This document shows positions 40,051 to 48,646 of a DNA stretch of 64,000 nt, one piece after another (the stretch's first letter is position 1; the number at the start of each line of letters is the position of its first letter). Origin of the DNA: Galaxea fascicularis (Eukaryota > Cnidaria > Anthozoa > Scleractinia > Euphylliidae); assembly GCA_948470475.1 (NCBI GenBank), contig OX419343.1, positions 15,095,828 through 15,159,827 of the forward strand, written 5' to 3'. The notes below the pieces were generated by a model. That model did no database searches, was not told where the DNA came from, and was given only the letters and a program-made list of their open reading frames with translations. The translations under genes and the position numbers were made by a program.

Positions 40051-40171
40051 CTTATTTAAGGCTTCTCATTTTGACGTCACGTTACCATACCAACCCTCGT
40101 TTCGCATGTTAGGGGGATACCCCCCCATCCCCCCATTCTCAGTCTCCATAGCAACGTGACTTCCATATAAA
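40051..40171. promoter_or_regulatory. right divergent promoter, inverted copy of the left one
   Basis: CTTAAATAAG (minus) and ATATAAA (plus, 40165-40171) face outward from a core with TGACGTCA, AACGAGGGTTGG on the minus strand, and GGGGGATACCCCCCC / ATCCCCCCATT. The same words in the same order, read on the opposite strand, make up 26460-26600. Confidence 0.8.
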
Positions 40172-40236
40172 ACCCACACGCGTTGTGTCGGTTCATTTTC
40201 AAACGAGTGCACGTCTCAACCTAACGTGAAACAATC

Positions 40237-40592
40237 ATGCTCTCTCTAGTGATTTTGTTCTTGGCCTGTGTGGGAGACGGTTTCCATCTACCGCCCGCAG
40301 AATGCACGCGCTCCAAACGTCCTGCCCTCTGCTGTTCCGTGGAAAAGCCGACCCGTTCCAAAAAAGTCAAACGGCGACGCCGACGTCACATCACACCACG
40401 TCACCTCGCCTTCCTGTACTTCAGTGAGTTCTGGTGTGGCTTGCCCGACTTGGTGAGAGAAAAGATTGTTTACTGGACCGCCGTGGCCGAACATCGCCGC
40501 AAGATGCGAGCCGTCTGCCAAGAAATATACAGTCTTCCCATCTGTCCGCGGTATGGTTTCGCCATTCTCACGGAACGACAGCTAGGACGACG
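40237..40592 (+). CDS. constant 5' exon of a variable-terminal-exon gene
   Basis: 118 codons plus two bases, ending at a strong donor CGACG/gtgagt (40592/40593). The N-terminus (MLSLVILFLACVG) could be a signal peptide, but an Arg cluster (KKVKRRRRRH) follows, so secretion is uncertain. The C-terminal half, GLPDLVREKIVYW...RRKMRAVCQEIYSLPIC, resembles an F-box (LPD...KI...RaVC..w.sL), which would link to SCF ubiquitin ligases; this is a weak, pattern-based call. If unspliced, a stop follows at once (RRstop). Nine in-phase acceptors lie downstream between 40665 and 41977. Driven by the right divergent promoter. Confidence 0.75.
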
Positions 40593-40665
40593 GTGAGTGT
40601 CCCTTCGTTTTTTCAATTTTCTTCTCATTCCATTTTCATTTTTTCACATCATCCTTTTCCATTAG

Positions 40666-40816
40666 TTTTCCCGATCGGGTTTGGTTCCTTCCGCGGGATC
40701 CGGACTGGATACGATGCGATCGATGCATCCATTTCCAGTATCCTCATCTTCCTGGGGTCACTCACTTCCACTTGCTTCCATGGATAGCTATCACCTCCCA
40801 CTATCGCAGGGATTAG
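40666..40816 (+). CDS. variable terminal exon 1 (CxxC)
   Basis: Acceptor ttttccattag (AG 40664-40665). With the two bases CG carried from the constant exon it reads R-FPDRVWFLPRDPDWIRCDRC and continues HFHLLPWIAIT to a TAG at 40814. It is the near twin of variable exon 2 (about 190 bp further). Confidence 0.65.
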
Positions 40817-40861
40817 AGGTCAGTCACTTCGTTTCATTTTTCACAACACCCTTCTCCACAG

Positions 40862-41009
40862 TTTTCCCCATCGGGATTGGTCCATTCCATGGAATCCAGA
40901 CTCGACACGATGCGGTCGATGCACCCAATACGAGTATCCTGATCTTCCCGGGGCCATTCACTTCCACCTGGGTCGATGGATCACTCTCACCCCCTTTCAC
41001 AGGGATTAG
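40862..41009 (+). CDS. variable terminal exon 2 (CxxC)
   Basis: Acceptor cttctccacag. Same phase; reads FPHRDWSIPWNPDSTRCGRC and ends PFHRD before TAG at 41007. Tandem duplicate of exon 1, including the intron before it and the GGGATTAGAGGTCAGTCA that follows the stop. Confidence 0.65.
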
Positions 41010-41052
41010 AGGTCAGTCATGACAACTTCCGAACATTCTTTCTTCTTTTCAG

Positions 41053-41182
41053 ACCCCCTCGCTCAGTGAATTCCGTCCCGTGCGCCTACTGCAGTTTCCA
41101 CTCGATGTTCTGTATGGGAGTCATTTACTATTCTTTTCATCGAGTGTATCTCCGTCGATTCCTGGGTGGACTGAGGGTCTGA
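41053..41182 (+). CDS. variable terminal exon 3 (CxxC)
   Basis: Acceptor ttctttcttcttttcag. Same phase; contains VNSVPCAYCSFHSMFC and ends LGGLRV at TGA 41180. Confidence 0.6.
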
Positions 41183-41208
41183 GGGTGAGCCGTTTTTCTT
41201 TCTTTCAG

Positions 41209-41296
41209 GGAGTGGCAGGGGGTCCTTCATTGGTGGTGCTCGTACTGCTACACCAGACGACTCAACCCTGCCCACGCCTATCATCCCATCCTTTGA
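41209..41296 (+). CDS. variable terminal exon 4 (CxxC)
   Basis: Acceptor tttctttctttcag. Same phase; reads EWQGVLHWWCSYCYTRRLN and ends at TGA 41294. 28 residues only. Confidence 0.55.
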
Positions 41297-41327
41297 CATA
41301 CACTTCCTTCTCTGCCTTTTTCCCCAG

Positions 41328-41373
41328 ATTCATTTGGTGTCCGTATTGTCGCCGTCATACCTACTGCCCCTGA
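41328..41373 (+). CDS. variable terminal exon 5 (CxxC, very short)
   Basis: Acceptor ctttttccccag. Same phase; reads FIWCPYCRRHTYCP then TGA. So short that it may be a decayed cassette. Confidence 0.45.
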
Positions 41374-41402
41374 TGACGTGTCTCTCTCTTTTCACCCCAC
41401 AG

Positions 41403-41550
41403 CTTACGCGTCTGTCCCCTGAAACACTCCACTCCCGACTGGCACGATGACGAACACTTCTTCTGTCCACTTTGTTCGGGACCCATTTACTGCATCCAGC
41501 ATTATCTGGACCCAAACGACTTCGAACACCCCTACGGTCGCCTTTGTTAA
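41403..41550 (+). CDS. variable terminal exon 6 (two Cys clusters)
   Basis: Acceptor cttttcaccccacag. Same phase; LRVCPLKHSTPDWHDDEHFF, then CPLCSGPIYC and a Cys at the C-terminus before TAA at 41548. Acidic centre as in exons 7 and 8. Confidence 0.65.
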
Positions 41551-41569
41551 TCTCCTCACCTTTTTGCAG

Positions 41570-41753
41570 TGCCGTCTGTCCTGTCTACAATCTGGACGAT
41601 TACATTGATCCAGAGGAATTCGGTGGATTCGTTTGGTGTCAACGATGCACCGAGCCTTCCTTCTTTTGGTTTCATCCCGTCCTCAGACGCTGCTATTGTC
41701 CATCTTGCCGGCAGAACCCCCCACCGACAGTCATGTGTGACTACCCCTGGTGA
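41570..41753 (+). CDS. variable terminal exon 7 (two CxxC)
   Basis: Acceptor ctcacctttttgcag. Same phase; AVCPVYNLDDYIDPEEFGGF, WCQRCTEPSFFWFHPVLRRC and CPSCRQ, stop TGA at 41751. It is the longest cassette (60 residues) and looks like a complete zinc-binding domain. Confidence 0.7.
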
Positions 41754-41782
41754 AATAATTCCACATCTCCTTACCTTCACAG

Positions 41783-41951
41783 TGCCATCTGCAGTCACTG
41801 TCACGATGACGATTCCTTTGCGGGAGAGGAGTTCCAGGACTATGCTTGGTGTCGACGATGCACGGGCTCTCACCACTGCATACATCACTCCCTCTCCGAC
41901 ATACGCTGCCATTGTCCATCTTGCAGTCTAAACCCTTTCCTCAGAAGGTGA
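41783..41951 (+). CDS. variable terminal exon 8 (three CxxC)
   Basis: Acceptor ccttaccttcacag. Same phase; AICSHCHDDDSFAGEEFQDY, WCRRCTGSHHC, and HCPSC, stop TGA at 41949. Clearly a diverged duplicate of exon 7 (same spacing, same DD..EEF..WC.RC..C.CPSC plan). Confidence 0.7.
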
Positions 41952-41977
41952 TGACCGTCTTCTCCTTTTTTCAACAG

Positions 41978-42092
41978 ATGGTGGATACGTCCTCTACCCA
42001 ACAGTGTTCACTGTCTGTATTGCAGCCAACGGAGAACCTTCCCGGGATTTCACTGGCACAGCCTACGTTGGGTGTCCCTACCACGCACGTGA
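41978..42092 (+). CDS. variable terminal exon 9 (CxxC), running into the terminal repeat
   Basis: Acceptor ccttttttcaacag. Same phase; WWIRPLPNSVHCLYCSQRR and ends SLPRT at TGA 42090, inside the first bases of the right terminal repeat. Another frame of the same DNA carries a polB-like tail (see findings). Confidence 0.55.
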
Positions 42093-42485
42093 TGCGGCCG
42101 TGCTGACATCGCTGTTGTCGGACTATTCGGACGAGGAACTGTGAACATTGAACTGTGGTTTTGTTTTTCCTGTTTGCCTTGTTGTTGACCACTTTTTCCA
42201 AAAAACAATCAAGGAGCTGCTGTTATTTGTAAATTTTTCATTTGTACATATTAAAACTTTGTCATTTTTCCACTTTTCTGTTTTTTTCATTCATTTCCTG
42301 GGGGTTTTCTCCTTATGTGGGAGGGGCATAAACTTTTGACATGGACCTGTCATTTTACCTCATTAGCATAAATCAGCCATTTTGAATAAATTAGCAACTC
42401 GCAACCTGATTGGTCGAATCGTACCACGTGGTACAAAATACTCGATCCTGATTGGTTAGGTGCCCTATAAGCCCCCTATACTACT
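42084..42485 (-). repeat. Polinton right terminal inverted repeat, 402 bp
   Basis: Exact inverted counterpart of 21874-22275, also 402 bp, with the palindrome GTACCACGTGGTAC at 42421-42434. Target duplication GACCAA follows at 42486-42491. Confidence 0.95.
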
Positions 42486-42782
42486 GACCAAGTTATGGAC
42501 CTTGAAACATAGCTCAAAATCCATACAAACGTCTCTAATTTTGAGGCTGCGTCCCCCAAAACCCTGGTTTTGGGGGACGCTCTCGCAACATTAGAGACAT
42601 TTGTATGGATTTTGAGCTATGTTTCAAGGCCATTAAATTGGTCTCTGTTCAACCTAACAGAGCCAAACTTGGTCACACGACCAATTTTAATGTTATCTTT
42701 CATGTGATGGTGTCAATTTATCGATTACTTCAAAATTTGAAACTCGCCCCAGTTCCCTTTTGAATTTCGGAACGGCCAATTA
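42486..42782. repeat. foldback repeat, centre and right arm (Polinton target)
   Basis: 42486-42564 completes the left arm that was cut by the Polinton. The junction GCGTCCCCCAAAACC / GGTTTTGGGGGACGC at about 42549-42579 is the palindrome centre. The right arm follows to 42782. The second arm matches 3638-3860. Confidence 0.85.
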
Positions 42783-43244
42783 AGCCGTGGTTTCGTCAGG
42801 CGGGACACGATGCAAAAAATATCACTATGTCTTGGTAAAGGAAGGCCACATGTATATATTTATAGCTAGAGAAGTCCTGCTGTTTCATTTTAGTTCATGT
42901 AAGGACGGCCTGAAAACTGCATAATTTAGAGCTCGCACGCACTCATTTTCGATCATGCAATTCATAATGCTTTATTCCCGTGAAAATGAATATTTACACA
43001 AACTAACCTCATTTCAGTTTAGGTAGTACCTATAGGTACCTGTAGACAAAAAATGGGACGAAATGATTTTTTGACCATGTCCGCGATTTTTCTATTTTTC
43101 TTTGATTTTTAGAGACATTCACTCTTAAGTTGTATTGCGTGTGATCTGGAAACTCGACGTAGAGTTGATTATTAATTGCTCCTGCAGCCTTTAGTGATCA
43201 GTAGTAAAAATAATAAAACTAGAGAGGACAGTAAAAAATGACGC
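42783..43244. other. intron segment with a dispersed repeat
   Basis: 43000-43130 is the inverted, diverged counterpart of 12072-12200 (ATTTTTCTTTGATTTTTAGAG and neighbours). No gene recognised. Confidence 0.5.
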
Positions 43245-43421
43245 ACTTCCTTTGAACACTTCAAGACAGTCATAGCAGGATTTACCGTCCCTTCTACACA
43301 CTCCGCACTCATCCCTCATCATCGGTGCACCGGAGGTTGCAGCAGGATGGCCATCACAGTTGGCGAACTGGTAGATGATCAGAGTGGGCACGTAGGCGAT
43401 ACTTCCGGTAGTGGTGCATTG
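43245..43421 (-). CDS. host exon, part of a large unknown gene (exon C)
   Basis: Minus-strand island after acceptor tttcccaaccctcag. Reads QCTTTGSIAYVPTLIIYQ, then a Cys-rich end DECGVCRRDGKSCYDCLE. The DxCGVCxxDGxSCxDC pattern is known from repeat units in extracellular and cell-surface proteins (the CGVCGGDG type), so a secreted or membrane-anchored product is likely. The 3' boundary is uncertain (43245 is approximate). In gene order it precedes exon D at 9.3 kb, with the whole Polinton in the intron between them. Confidence 0.55.
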
Positions 43422-44129
43422 CTGAGGGTTGGGAAATGGCAACAAAATAATTAGCTAAATCTTTACTATAATAAGAGAGCTGTCCTTCTGTCTGTCTGTC
43501 CGTCTGTCACACTTTGCGATGATTCATCCAGTTTACAGTAAATAGATTGTGCTCGAACCTCCTTCGTATTTTCACAGTGATTTGTCTTATCTGCCGATTA
43601 TTCACAAAGCAACACATCTAATTACTTATCCATTGAAGTGAATTCCAGGAGATCTCTTATACAGGTACTCCGGCAGTAATTTTCGGCATCATACCGCTTT
43701 CTAAAGCGTGCCTGGCTCAAGTTTTAGGCTGGCTAAGATATTTAGCACACTGTTGCAACAAGAAATGGATATGTGCGGGCTTCTTCGTAATATATAAAAA
43801 GAGAATTGAGGGGAAAAATTCCATTAATTGAAATTGGGGTAGTTTACATGGTTACTCTAATGAGGGTTTTGAACAAAAGGACTTACTGTGTTAAGAAACA
43901 TAACAAGGAAAGGCGCTCAACACCGTTAGTGTTGATGGCGGGGGCAAGAGTGAATGTTATTACAACCATCAGTAGTATATCATGTAAATACAGAGTACCT
44001 ATGAATTGAGTTTACTTTAATTACTTTTAATGAACATAAGTTGGAAATTGTTGTCAGCATATATTTACTTCATTCAGTAAGCGAACTGAAAGTTAAAAGC
44101 TTTAAATTGTATGGAAAGATAGTAAGTTT
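43422..44129. other. intron segment, short microsatellite only
   Basis: Contains a (CTGT)n-type run at about 43484-43507 and AT-rich DNA; no gene recognised. Confidence 0.4.
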
Positions 44130-44133
44130 TGAA

Positions 44134-44642
44134 GAACGGCTGACTGTGAGGATCGAGAAACACCGGTCAACGGCCCATTTGGCAAATCGCTCATATTTTG
44201 CCCAAAGATACCCTTAGGTGACCTATTTCTAAAAATCATATTAAAAGGTTCCAGCGAATTTTAATTTTTGAGAAATTCAGGAAACTTTGAAAACGCGGTC
44301 AAAGTGCGGTTTTTCGTTCAATAAAATGCCCGAAATAAGGTGCGAGGACGAAGGGCTGCTAAATTCTTAAAATATATTCAATTGGCTTCAAACTTTGCAC
44401 AAATATAGAAATATCATTCTAATTTATTCTTCGTTTCAAACTTATCTCAGATGTGTTGTTATAGTGGTTTTGTGAGCCATTTTAAAAACACCTCTGAAGC
44501 GTGTTAAACATGGCGGCAAAATTTAGGTCAAGTTTAACAGCATAAAAATGCATCTGGTACCTCACTTTTCGATTATTTCACTTAACAGCCTTAAAATATC
44601 ATTATTAAACATTTTCCATTCCAAGTTTCATGCTCGAACTCG
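44134..44642 (+). repeat. left arm of a 509-bp inverted repeat pair
   Basis: Begins GAACGGCTGACTGT and matches the reverse complement of 53910-54418 over its whole length with few differences. TGAA flanks both outer ends (44130-44133 and 54419-54422), a possible 4-bp target duplication. The pair may be the termini of a 10.3-kb DNA transposon whose gene is transposase-like copy 2. Confidence 0.8.
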
Positions 44643-45064
44643 TAGTATTTCCCTTTGAGAAAAACGAAAATCTTTGTCAATATTAGCTGCAATTGACACA
44701 GGGTTAATAAGTATGAACTAGGGTTCCAATGAATTTGAATGGGGCATAGAAAATGCTAACATTGATTAAAATCCCGTCAATTCACTGCTAGCATAATAAC
44801 ATAATGTCCACTACATGAAACCCGTTTTTAGACGTAGTTTAGAAACCTTGCGTTTTTTTGGTTAATTTCCTATCCACTGTCATGTCTAGTTTGTCGTCGG
44901 GTGAAACTGCCTTTAACTAAACAACACTGTTGTTATTACAACCCTAAGAGTCGATAAGAGATTTCCTGAAACCTTAGTGTTTTTCACACCTCACTAAAAT
45001 GCTTTTAGTTCGTTAAGACTCAATAATGAGTCATATTGGATTGCTGTTTTGCTATTTAAAAGAA

Positions 45065-45483
45065 CAAAGTGTCTAAATGGCCGGCAGCCGGTCAAGGTTG
45101 TAAAAACACTAAATGGCCGGCAGTCCGATTCGGGCTCCCTTTCAAGGGTTTTGTTTTCCTTAGACTTGGTACTTCAGGGAGATTTAGTGTGTTTTAGGTT
45201 AGGGATTAGGGCTAGGAGTCAAGGAATATGGACGTTTGTTATTAGGCTTGAAGATTTTGACCGGCTGCCGGTCATTTAGACAATCTGTAGTTTGATAGTT
45301 TATATTAATAAAACTGCATCGCTTTCTTAACGGTTACTTCGATAGTTAAGTCTGTAAATGTCGTCTTTTGTTGAAAATATCATAAATTCCTCAGTTTTTC
45401 TGAATTTGTCAAGGAAATATCGGACTGCCGGCCATTTAGTGTTTTTACAACCTTGACCGGCTGCCGGCCATTTAGACACAGCC
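45065..45483. mobile_element. foldback MITE, 419 bp, 9-bp target duplication
   Basis: Inverted ends of about 60 bp built of TGTCTAAATGGCCGGCAG and CTAAATGGCCGGCAGTCC phrases. Direct 9-bp repeat TTAAAAGAA lies on both sides (45056-45064 and 45484-45492). The extreme five bases of the two ends do not match each other. No coding capacity. Confidence 0.8.
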
Positions 45484-45492
45484 TTAAAAGAA

Positions 45493-46980
45493 AGTTAAAA
45501 GGCCATAAGTTGATCGATGTTACATGTAAATATCTTGAAGCTAATAATAGCGCCTTATCCTAATTCGGTAAACAACAAAGCTTGGCAGAAGTTCAAGTAG
45601 TCGAAAGACAAAATGTATTACCGGTACAAAAAAAAATTCAAACCGTGGTCATCAAAAATGTACGTGTAAAATTGTAGTGGCAAGTTCCAAATAAATTCCG
45701 ACTGAATAAATAAATTGGAAACAAGAAGTTTAACACAGTCCGACCCCAAACAGGATTTTAATACGGCTCATTTGTTTCCGAAAATCCTACAGGAAACGTA
45801 CCTAAAAGCCGTTGATTCCCGTCAATACTACTTGTGACGAAACCGCGCCACAAAGGTGGGCACTCTTTAACAAACAAGAACACTAGGCATAAACAAACCC
45901 GAGAAAACACGCAACAACAAAACATAAGTCTACAAGTATTTATTACACTGAACAATTACACTAGAAATAACTTGCTTTAAATAGGATACTAATAATAATA
46001 CAAAGTAAAACTAATTCTTAAATAACTTTACCTAGAGTAATTTTAAAACCTAAACGATAACAAGAACACTAATTATTTACAACTTATTTACAGCAGTTCA
46101 CTGTCCAGTTCCTTTTCGAAGTTCTTGAAATCCGCCCGTACCGAACTCAAACCAACTCCACAAAAAACCAAAAAGGGACCAACTCCGCAATCGTACTTCT
46201 ATTTGGTTCAATACCACTCTAACGCACTTACTTCGTTTTATCTTCAAAGGCTTTCAGCACTTCTTTCAAACACGAGGCTCCTAATCTTTCAGCTCTTCAC
46301 GACTCCTACGCCTCCACTGACAAATGGGTTTTGTCAACTTGTTATGGCCGGCGCCTGCCAATGACTTCTTGGCAGTGAATTGGTTTCCCTCTACTCTTCT
46401 TCTTGCCCTCCGGCTTAGTAAATCAAACCCTCTTTTCCTTGCTTTCTTGCTTCAAAATCTGACACTTTCTTTACTTCCAACTACTGCACATGGCGTTTAC
46501 TCTTATCATTTTATATGTTTATGCTAATTCATTACAACACTTATCTTACATATTGTTAAAACATGATACCTCACACTCCTAGGATAACGCTTTACTAAAT
46601 TAACACTTAAGTACAATAAACTTACTAGCTATTCTTATAATTACAAAACACCTCTAATTACAAGCTAAACACTACAATGAATAATTAACACTAACACGAA
46701 GAATTGGAAACAAAAAATGAAATCATCACACTACTCCATATCTCTTTAAAGCGCCCAACCTTTCTGCTTTTAGCCAGGAATAAGCTCTTCAATATACCGT
46801 GCTGTGTGGTTGACATTTGAAGCTCGGTAAAAGAGTCACACAATTGTACTACCAACCCAGTCACGCTATTACTGCTCTTGCGTGCAACTTATAGAAAACG
46901 ATTTTAATTTTAACTTTTAAAAAAGTTAAAGTAGCGACATTAGATTGGAATGAGCTTTCAAAAGTTGTCCTATCCCGGAG
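45493..46980. other. AT-rich spacer inside the 509-bp repeat pair
   Basis: No gene, RNA or repeat structure recognised; short frames only. Confidence 0.35.
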
Positions 46981-46983
46981 CAG

Positions 46984-47509
46984 TTGTATCTTGAATTTGA
47001 ATGGCTTTTAGTTGTAGCTACAGTTCGCTACTGAGCAATCCTAGCCCCTGCGGGCTCTCAAGTGATTATCCGTCCCAGCTTGAATGTGTTGCTGTCAAGG
47101 ACTGTAGGAAAGACGTGACTGGGCACTTGAGTAGTCTTAAACTCAGCGCTGATGAAGGTGTAGGGACGGAAATGAACTTGCTGTTAGCTAGAGCCGGTAA
47201 GTAGCTTGTTAGAAGCCAATAGCCTTTGTGCGATGTTATGAATGCATTTGCGTGTGGAGAGAATTTCTACTAAAGTAATTGTTTTAAGGGATTTTCTCAC
47301 CGCAAGAAAGGCATTATAGCCTGAATATTTGTCCACGCCATAGAGCCGACTTCGGTATTCGCTGGCGGACAAGAAAAGCCCTTTGCACAGTCCCTGCAGA
47401 ATTAGCAGTCCATAAATCCAAGAATGCCAGGGGAAGTCATCGTGTGGATAGCAGGCAATCTGTGTATATTTTTAAAAACAGCGACACACTTATTCCAGTT
47501 GGATCACGT
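46984..47509 (+). pseudogene. transposase-like gene copy 2, N-terminal exons
   Basis: The frame to 47196 ends VGTEMNLLLARAG just before GTAAGT. From about 47310 to 47509 a further segment reads CPRHRADFGIRWRTRKALC and ends DTLIPVGS before gtaagt. Both align with the single copy-1 exon at 20436-20702. The intervening 110 bp have stops in this copy. Confidence 0.6.
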
Positions 47510-47765
47510 AAGTTAAACATAGGCCAGAGTTAACCAAACAGTTGACACATTTTAGAATAAATATTGACGAAAAGTTGTTTCTTCTTTCTAGATTACCTCA
47601 ATTGGCTCCGAGGCTTGAGAGAATAAATTAAAACAAAAGAAACCACGGATGAATACTCATTTTCTCTTGTTTTAGTCCCCTTAGAGCCAAGCTAGAATTT
47701 TAATAAATCGGAATTGGCTTAAGCCATCTTTATTTATTTTAATTTATTTCTTGTGCTGTTTTAGC

Positions 47766-47899
47766 GATTTTCAAACAGTGCAACGAAGTTTTGAGCAAGT
47801 AGGCCTGTTCAACCAGATGCGGGAGTCTGCTGCAGCCCCACCCACGCCTGAGCCTGCCACTGAGGCTCCTTTGGAGGTCGAGTCACGTGAACTTGAAGG
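47766..47899 (+). pseudogene. transposase-like gene copy 2, linker exon
   Basis: Between acceptor ttgtgctgttttag and donor GAAGGG/gtaagt. Reads FEQVGLFNQMRESAAAPPTP and is rich in Pro/Glu. I did not find the copy-1 counterpart with certainty. Confidence 0.5.
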
Positions 47900-48400
47900 G
47901 GTAAGTAGAAAATGACAACTGTTGATAGTGTACTCCCGAGAGTGCCTTTGTCGGCTAGTTTCCTATGAAGATGTTAAATTAAAAGATTCTCTGAAGTCTT
48001 CACTGTACTTTTATATTGTTGATCGTTGAGTTGTACGATTTGGGTCTTGGGATGGGGTGGGGAGCGGGTGGGTGCTGGAACTCTCTTAACAAGGTGATGG
48101 AGTTCAAGGGAAAAAATGTTATTGTCGTTCTTCTCAAGATGTTAGAGCAGAAAATGACAACAGTTTATTTTAGAGTATGTTGAGCTGGAAAATGAAAGAG
48201 GAACTGTTTGTCTCAAACTAAGTTTTATTTGTAGCCTCCCACGCAGAAGCTCTTTGCGGTCCTCACTCGTTCTCAACAACGCGAAACGCAGCACGAGATT
48301 AGACCCAGAGAGCACCAATGTATCCTAAGAACAGATATTTGGAACAAACTGATATTATTATTAACTGACTTAATTATATGGCTAGTTCTGTGAGAGGCCA

Positions 48401-48490
48401 AGGTGAACCAAAACCTGCGCTGTAATTGGCCGCCCAAGCTTACAAAGGTGAACCAAAACCTGCGCTGTAATTGGCCACCCAAGCTTACAA
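48401..48490. repeat. 45-bp tandem duplication with CCAAT boxes
   Basis: Two copies of AGGTGAACCAAAACCTGCGC followed by TGTAATTGGCC, period 45, one base different. It lies in an intron of transposase-like copy 2. Confidence 0.75.
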
Positions 48491-48646
48491 AAAGGAGCTA
48501 TCTTAACCACTCGGGACTACCCGTCGTGTCCAGCAAGACTTCCTCTCGGTCCATAAGCAAGCAAAAAAAAACTGAGGCCAATATCCAGTCATCTTGACCG
48601 AACAAGCTTCGTCAATGGCCGATATGTATATCTTTTACCTTGTAGG

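Larger units (their letters stand above)
21874..42485. mobile_element. complete Maverick/Polinton (adintovirus-like) element, 20,612 bp
   Basis: Ends AGTAGTATAGGGGG and its exact complement; 402-bp terminal inverted repeats; 6-bp target duplication GACCAA (21868-21873 and 42486-42491). A 6-bp duplication is the hallmark of the Polinton integrase. The content is the full Polinton core: polymerase B, retroviral-type integrase, A32-like ATPase, adenain-like protease, major and minor capsid. GC content is visibly higher than in the flanks. Virion genes occupy the minus strand from 38.5 to 27.1 kb in a dense, often overlapping row, while accessory genes sit near the two ends under duplicated divergent promoters. 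Apart from the major capsid frame break, the genes are open, so the insertion is not ancient. Confidence 0.97.

Noticed and set aside
40593..42092. one continuous multi-exon gene made of all nine cassettes
   Set aside because: Each cassette has an in-frame stop before any donor in the shared phase, so serial inclusion would terminate in the first cassette; alternative use fits better, although transcripts could change this view.
48273..48482. repetitive 69-residue ORF (LQRRFWFT repeated)
   Set aside because: It is the translation of the 45-bp tandem duplication in an intron.
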